Below are positions 59,513-64,000 of a DNA stretch of 64,000 bases, piece by piece. Location: the NCBI RefSeq assembly GCF_900188115.1, contig NZ_FZNW01000015.1, positions 1 through 64,000 on the forward strand. The letters are read 5' to 3'. The notes under the pieces were generated by a model. It was not told where the DNA came from. It saw nothing but the letters and a program-made list of their open reading frames with translations, and did not search any database. This DNA is from Haloechinothrix alba (GTDB lineage Bacteria > Actinomycetota > Actinomycetes > Mycobacteriales > Pseudonocardiaceae). A program made the translations under genes and the position numbers. Numbering within the stretch: position 1 is the stretch's first letter; each line of letters begins with the position of its first letter.

Positions 59513-60850
59513 CTACTGCCGCCCCGCGGTGAGCCACCCGCGGATCCAGCCACGCGTTCCGCCGTAGTCGATGCGGTACCAGCCGTTCCTGCTACCGGTC
59601 ACGGTCACCCAGGAACGAATCCCGAGCGAGCCGAGCGTGACGTCGTTGTCCGGGCGGCTCAGGCCGTCGACGACGGCGTCGCCGTAGATGGTCACCCCGC
59701 TGACGCGCGTGCGGGTCGGGAAGTACGACGTGGGGTAGCTGACACCGCTGCTGACCCAGCCGTACTTCATGGACTGCGTCGAGGACAGGCCCGGGCATCC
59801 GCCGGTCTCGCGGCCGCGGTCGGCTGCCACGCCGCTGCGGTTCGTTGTCGGGGTGCATCGCCACTGCACGCGGTTCCACGTCCCCGACTCGCCGGTGCCG
59901 AACCCGGTCAGGCGCGTACCGCCCCGCACGACACCGATGACGGGCCCGCCGGGCGAGCGTCGTACGTTGACCGTCGCGTACCGGGTGGTGACGCGGACTC
60001 CGGTAGCGGTGGAACCGGCCGGCCGGGTTCCGGAGTGCGCGACCCAGCCCGTGCGGCCCTCGTGCCGCACCCGGTACTGCCCGCGTTCGCTTCCGGTGAC
60101 AGTGACCACCGTGCCTCGCGGGATCGCTCCGAGGTAGTCGTCGCCCCGTCGCCGAGTCGACCCGTACATGCCGAGCCCGCGACGCTCGGTGACCCGTACG
60201 TCGAAGGGTCGAGCGGGCTCCACCGGTATCGGTGTCAGGCCGCTGTAGGCGCCGGGTATGTGGTCGCCGCTGTCGACCCAGCTCCCGATGGTGAGGCCGG
60301 GGATACTCAGCTGCTCGATCCTGCCGGTGACCTTGTCCACTCGCCTGATACTGAAGTGGGTGTGCGGGCCACTCATGTTGGCGTTGCCGGTACGGCTACC
60401 GTGGCCGAGGACCGTCCCACCGCCGATAGTGGCCGAGACGACGTCCCCTTCACGTACGCGCGGTTCCTCGAGCAGGTGCGTGTAGCTTGTCAAGTAGTGG
60501 TAGGAGCCGGCAGCGGTGTGCTCGATCCGTACGTACCAGCCGCTGACATCGCTCCACCCGGTCGACACCACGCGACCGGCACGGGCCGCTCGTACCGGCG
60601 TGCCGTGCGGTGCGGCGATGTCGGCCGCGCCCGGGTGGTGCACGCCGCCGACATAGGTGTCGTTCGCGGCGATCCACCCCGTGGTCGGCCAGACGAACGC
60701 GCGGCCGGTGCCCTCGGACGCGGACGTGTGGTTGGCCGGTCGTATCGCGTCGCCCGCCGCTGCGGTGCCGGCGGTGTTGGCCGTGCCTGCGATGAACATG
60801 AACGCGGCGACAACGATCGCGGAAACCGTCCGCCGGAGGTCAGTCGGCAT
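59513..60850 (-). CDS. Secreted M23 peptidase-like protein with SH3 domains
   Basis: The 445-residue protein has a signal peptide (about 1-32, TVSAIVVAAFMFIAGTANTAG). It is followed by a LytM/M23 domain with zinc-ligand motifs HHPGAAD (His72, Asp77) and GPHTHF (His163, His165), and then two or three SH3b-like repeats (RRSPGG..., RIDYGGTRGWIRGW at the end). M23 enzymes cut peptidoglycan cross-bridges outside the cell. The ATG at 60850 is chosen because it directly precedes the signal peptide; the frame is open 99 codons further upstream without signs of coding. Anchoring or regulation is not evident. Confidence 0.86.
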   Translation of the reverse strand: MPTDLRRTVSAIVVAAFMFIAGTANTAGTAAAGDAIRPANHTSASEGTGRAFVWPTTGWIAANDTYVGGVHHPGAADIAAPHGTPVRAARAGRVVSTGWSDVSGWYVRIEHTAAGSYHYLTSYTHLLEEPRVREGDVVSATIGGGTVLGHGSRTGNANMSGPHTHFSIRRVDKVTGRIEQLSIPGLTIGSWVDSGDHIPGAYSGLTPIPVEPARPFDVRVTERRGLGMYGSTRRRGDDYLGAIPRGTVVTVTGSERGQYRVRHEGRTGWVAHSGTRPAGSTATGVRVTTRYATVNVRRSPGGPVIGVVRGGTRLTGFGTGESGTWNRVQWRCTPTTNRSGVAADRGRETGGCPGLSSTQSMKYGWVSSGVSYPTSYFPTRTRVSGVTIYGDAVVDGLSRPDNDVTLGSLGIRSWVTVTGSRNGWYRIDYGGTRGWIRGWLTAGRQ

Positions 60851-61148
60851 CGCCGTCACACGCGGCTCCACGGGTCGGTTCCGGAGCCGCGCCCGCACGG
60901 CGGTCCCGGCGGGCTGGTCACCCCCGCCGGTCGGAGCTTTCCTGAGGGCTTCCCTGAGGAAAGCGTGCGGCCTGTCGCCCCGGACGGCGGGCGACGCCCG
61001 GCGAACCGGGCTGGGTGAATCGCCCGTTATGTACAGAAAGTTCCTTGCAGGGCCGATTTTCCTGCATCGCGCGCCGGAAGGGAATGGATACGCGGTGGGT
61101 TTATCGAGTTGATAGTCTCGCCCGGCGGTGACGCCCGCAGGAGGCATC

Positions 61149-61874
61149 GTGATCGAGCGGGTTCACCGCGTCGGCGCGGATCTGCGAAAGGATGCCGTGA
61201 CGTTCGTCATCGCCTGCGACCTGGACGGGACGTTGCTCGACACGCCGGGTCTGATCGTGGAGGCCTGCACAGCGGCGTTCACCTCCATCGATGTCGCCGT
61301 CCCGGACGCTGGGGAGATTCGCGCGACCATCGGTCTCCCCCTGGAGCAGGCGTTCTCGACGCTGCTGGGGCTTCCGGAGGACGACCCGACCGTGACCAGG
61401 GGGATGCGACAGTACCGGGCGTTGTTCGACGAGATCGCCCTTCCCGAGGCGGAGAGCCTCCCGTTCCCTGGCGTGTCGCGAGGGCTGGCGACGTTGCGTG
61501 CGGCGGGGTTCACGCTGGCGGTGGCCACAAGCAAGTCCCACGCCGGCGCCCACGCCCTGCTGGCGGCTGCGGGGCTTCGGGACCGGTTCGCGATGGTCGT
61601 TGGTGCCGACCAGGTGTCGCGGCCCAAGCCGGACCCCGAGATGGCCCGCCTGATCATGCGCCGCTGCGGCGTTTCCGGCGAACGCGCCGTCATGGTCGGC
61701 GACACGAGCCACGACGTGGTGATGGCGAAGGCCGCAGGGATGCGGTCCATCGCGGTCACGTCCGGTGTACACGGAAGGGAACAGCTGGCCACCGCGGGGC
61801 CGGACCGGGTCGCAGACGACTTCGACGAGGTAGTCGCGACCATCCTGGCAGCTCGCGAGGACCCTGCCTGGTGA
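61149..61874 (+). CDS. HAD-family hydrolase
   Basis: The protein has the HAD motif I DLDGTLLDT (nucleophile Asp24, acid-base Asp26), motif II Ser/Thr in VATSKSHAG, motif III Lys in SRPKPDPEM and motif IV GDTSHDVVMAKAAG. It resembles phosphoglycolate phosphatase or beta-phosphoglucomutase-type members, but the substrate cannot be named. The GTG at 61149 follows AGGAGG four bases upstream. A later GTG at 61197 with AAAGGA also fits and would give 225 residues starting right at the fold. Either is plausible. Confidence 0.85.
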   Translation: MIERVHRVGADLRKDAVTFVIACDLDGTLLDTPGLIVEACTAAFTSIDVAVPDAGEIRATIGLPLEQAFSTLLGLPEDDPTVTRGMRQYRALFDEIALPEAESLPFPGVSRGLATLRAAGFTLAVATSKSHAGAHALLAAAGLRDRFAMVVGADQVSRPKPDPEMARLIMRRCGVSGERAVMVGDTSHDVVMAKAAGMRSIAVTSGVHGREQLATAGPDRVADDFDEVVATILAAREDPAW

Positions 61875-62162
61875 TCTCGTACGGGGGTCACCGAGCGCCG
61901 GCAGCCGGGCGCGGCGGCGAAGGTCACCGGGGCGTGGACATGGCCCCGGTCCGGCCCGTACCCGGCGGTTGGTCACGCTCGGCTGCGACCGCGGCCCGGA
62001 AGTCGGGTTGCATTCCCCTGGCGGAGGTAGAGTGTCTGCTCGAATGTGTCTTGGCGTAGCGGCCCGGAACAAGGCAAGCTACGTACGCCGGGCCATGACG
62101 ATCGACGGGCCTATCGATCGATCGATGTACTCGGCCGCTGCGGATGGCCGGGAGGAGGGTTT

Positions 62163-64000
62163 ATGGCGGACGACGTAGGCGCCGAGGACGGTCGTGCTGC
62201 GCCGGGATCGGATCCGTCGGCCGAACAGCGGGGTCGGCCGGGCGACGAGCGTAGGTTCTACCGCTACACGCTCGTAGTCGTCGCGATCGCGCTCTCCGGC
62301 GCCGCCGCCGTCGGAGCCTGGTTGCCGTTCGACTACTCGGCTGATCTGCTGTGGATCGGGCTCGCGCTGACCGCGGGGTTCGTCATCGCCGAGCAGCTCG
62401 CCATCAACGTCGATGTCCGCAGCGGCATCTCGTGGACGATCTCGTTCACCGAGATCCCGCTGGTGATCGGTCTCATGGTCGGCCCGTTCGAGGTGGTGCT
62501 CGCCGCGCACCTGGTGGCGGGCGTCGGGACCCTGATCGCACGCAAGGTCTCCGGGCGTGTGCTCTACAACACCGGTGTGATGACCATCGAGATCACCGTG
62601 GCGTTCGCGATGGCCGGGCTGGTCGCTGCGTTGACCGGCCCCGTCGGGGCGCAGTGGCTCGCCGCCTTCGTCGGGACCGTGAGCGCGCCGGTGGCCAGCA
62701 CCATCCTGGCGCTGTGCGCCGTGTGGGTGTTGCGAAGGCGGATGCGCGCGGGCACGGGCCTTCGCCTGATGGGCCGCGTGCTCGTGGTGGGTTTCATCAA
62801 CGCCGCCGTCGGGCTCAGCGCCTACCTCATCGTCACCGACGTGCAGTATGCCTGGCCGCTGGTGTTCGCGGTCGCTCTCGGCCTCGCCGCGCTGTACTGG
62901 GCGTACTCCGGACTGCTGCGGGAGCAGCGTGACCTCGAGGCGCTCACCGATGTCAGCCTCATGGTCGCGCGGTCGGGGCGGCACGCCGCGGCCAAGCCCG
63001 CTGGTGACCGTGACGACCTCGCCCACGAGTTCGCCGCGAGTGAGTGGTTCACCCTTGCGGAGCGCATCAAGGATCAGCTCTCCGCGCGCCGCATCGTGCT
63101 GCGGCTGCGGCTGGACGGACCCGAGGGCACGCATACCGTCGTCGCAGGTGACCCGGTGCCCCCTGCGGGCAAGGGGCATCTGGACGACTCGATCGTGCGC
63201 CTGCCGGGCACGCACGCGCGGCTTTTCCGGGTTTCCGACGCGACGGAGGACGTCGGCGCAGCCCTGCGGGCACGTGGCGCCGAGGAGGTGCTCGTGGTGC
63301 CGCTGCGCAGTGCCAACCAGCTTCTCGGTGTGCTGGAGGCGCACGACCGGCTGTCCAGGTGGCGCGGGTTCGGGTCCGCGGACATCCAGCTCATCGGCAC
63401 CATGGCGGCGCACCTGGCTACCGCGCTCGACAACCGGCGGCTGATGGCGACCCTGCGGCACGACGCTTACCACGACCCGCTGACCGGGCTGCTCAACCGG
63501 CCGGGCTTCTGCCAGGTCGCGCGAGGCACCTTGGAGGAGCAGGCCGGGACCGTCGTCGTGCGGGTCGACCTCGACGTGTTCTCCACCGTCTCCGATGCGC
63601 TCGGCTACGCGTGGGCCGACCGGATGCTGGTCGTCGCAGGTCGCCGCATGCGGGACGTGCTCGGCTCGCTGGTCCCGGTGGCGCGGCTGGAGGGCGCGTC
63701 GTTCGCCGCGCTGCTCACCGAGTGCGAGCAAGCCGAGGCGCGCACGATCGCCGAACGGCTCCGGACCGAGCTGTCGGCCCCCTACGCCGTGGACAAGCTC
63801 ACCGTGGAAGCCAACGCGTCGGTGGGCTACGCCAGCATCGACGTGGAGGAGAGCCCGAGCCAGGTCGATATCAACGGCCTGTTGCAGCGCGCCGACGTCG
63901 CTGTGCGGGCCACCCGCAGTGGTGAGGAGGTGCGCGGGTACGTCCCCAGCATGGGCCAGATCTTCATGCGGCGGTTCCAGCTGGTCACGCAACTGAGGCA
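62163..64000 (+). CDS. Membrane protein with degenerate GGDEF domain, partial (runs off the window)
   Basis: The frame stays open from the ATG at 62163, with a GGGAGGAGGG ribosome site, to the window end (612 codons). After a polar lead come about seven hydrophobic helices (residues 35-255). A GAF-like region (about 285-430) follows, and then a GGDEF fold starting at DPLTGLLNRPGF. The catalytic signature position reads RLEGASF, so GGDEF is lost and diguanylate cyclase activity is unlikely. The RxxD-type inhibitory site is not evident. Such proteins usually continue into an EAL phosphodiesterase domain, which would lie past the edge. Confidence 0.82.
   Translation, partial: MADDVGAEDGRAAPGSDPSAEQRGRPGDERRFYRYTLVVVAIALSGAAAVGAWLPFDYSADLLWIGLALTAGFVIAEQLAINVDVRSGISWTISFTEIPLVIGLMVGPFEVVLAAHLVAGVGTLIARKVSGRVLYNTGVMTIEITVAFAMAGLVAALTGPVGAQWLAAFVGTVSAPVASTILALCAVWVLRRRMRAGTGLRLMGRVLVVGFINAAVGLSAYLIVTDVQYAWPLVFAVALGLAALYWAYSGLLREQRDLEALTDVSLMVARSGRHAAAKPAGDRDDLAHEFAASEWFTLAERIKDQLSARRIVLRLRLDGPEGTHTVVAGDPVPPAGKGHLDDSIVRLPGTHARLFRVSDATEDVGAALRARGAEEVLVVPLRSANQLLGVLEAHDRLSRWRGFGSADIQLIGTMAAHLATALDNRRLMATLRHDAYHDPLTGLLNRPGFCQVARGTLEEQAGTVVVRVDLDVFSTVSDALGYAWADRMLVVAGRRMRDVLGSLVPVARLEGASFAALLTECEQAEARTIAERLRTELSAPYAVDKLTVEANASVGYASIDVEESPSQVDINGLLQRADVAVRATRSGEEVRGYVPSMGQIFMRRFQLVTQLR

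Noticed and set aside
61003-61022. GGGTGAATCG with a nearby GAACCGGG, recalling part of the c-di-AMP (ydaO) riboswitch, near an M23 peptidase gene
   Set aside because: The rest of the conserved core, including a CGACAGCTAACC-like segment, is missing on both strands, and the motif faces the HAD gene rather than the peptidase gene.

Overview
The window is high-GC, densely packed actinobacterial DNA. Gene content and order suggest the Pseudonocardiaceae or a close relative. Signs are many GTG starts, ATGA/GTGA stop-start overlaps, a BldC regulator, menaquinone genes, system II cytochrome c maturation, DUF4229 and sunset-type small proteins, and a very large single-chain biotin carboxylase. From memory of Mycobacterium tuberculosis gene order, much of the window follows the Rv0524-Rv0566c stretch: hemL, a phosphatase, a TlpA-like protein, ccdA, resB, ccsA, then menA, menE, menB, menD, a mannosyltransferase, menG, menJ, grcC1, htpX and yajQ. 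The nuo operon and korAB sit inside this backbone.

Layout. 1-3914 is an insertion-sequence graveyard: an ISL3-family transposase with an in-frame stop, a 3'-truncated IS256-family gene broken at a perfect 19-bp inverted repeat, and a second IS256-family element (1261-3914, opposite strand) with an intact IS30-family element (2050-3291) inserted in its transposase gene. 4007-9997 holds hemL followed by a tightly overlapping cytochrome c maturation operon (phosphatase, TlpA-like lipoprotein, CcdA, ResB, CcsB). 10299-14744 holds a MinD/ParA-like ATPase with a Gln/Ala repeat, a small membrane protein, BldC, an Lrp regulator, a DUF4229 protein and a Cds1-like PLP enzyme. 14785-31021 carries the menaquinone genes menA, menE, menB, menD, menG and menJ, mixed with a 1845-residue YCC-type carboxylase, glmS and a GT4 mannosyltransferase. 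31548-47825 is the complete 14-gene nuoA-N operon, preceded by two Rex-type operators. It is followed by a polyprenyl diphosphate synthase, a membrane-anchored low-complexity protein, korAB (reverse strand), an enoyl-CoA hydratase and Lrp pair divergent from a DDAH-family hydrolase, htpX, rmlA, yajQ, tRNA-Tyr, a secreted M23 peptidase, a HAD hydrolase and the start of a degenerate-GGDEF membrane protein that runs off the right edge.

How it works together. The main theme is respiration. hemL supplies tetrapyrrole for heme, and the ccdA/resB/ccsB group attaches heme to c-type cytochromes. The men genes plus the polyprenyl synthase make and partly saturate menaquinone, and complex I reduces it. 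The two Rex sites suggest that complex I expression answers to the NADH/NAD+ ratio. korAB feeds the TCA cycle with reduced ferredoxin. I did not find a clear new defence or biosynthetic system. The most unusual items are the YCC carboxylase of unknown substrate, the paired Rex operators, a 21-bp perfect palindrome between menE and glmS, and the palindrome-linked frameshift in the left IS256 remnant.
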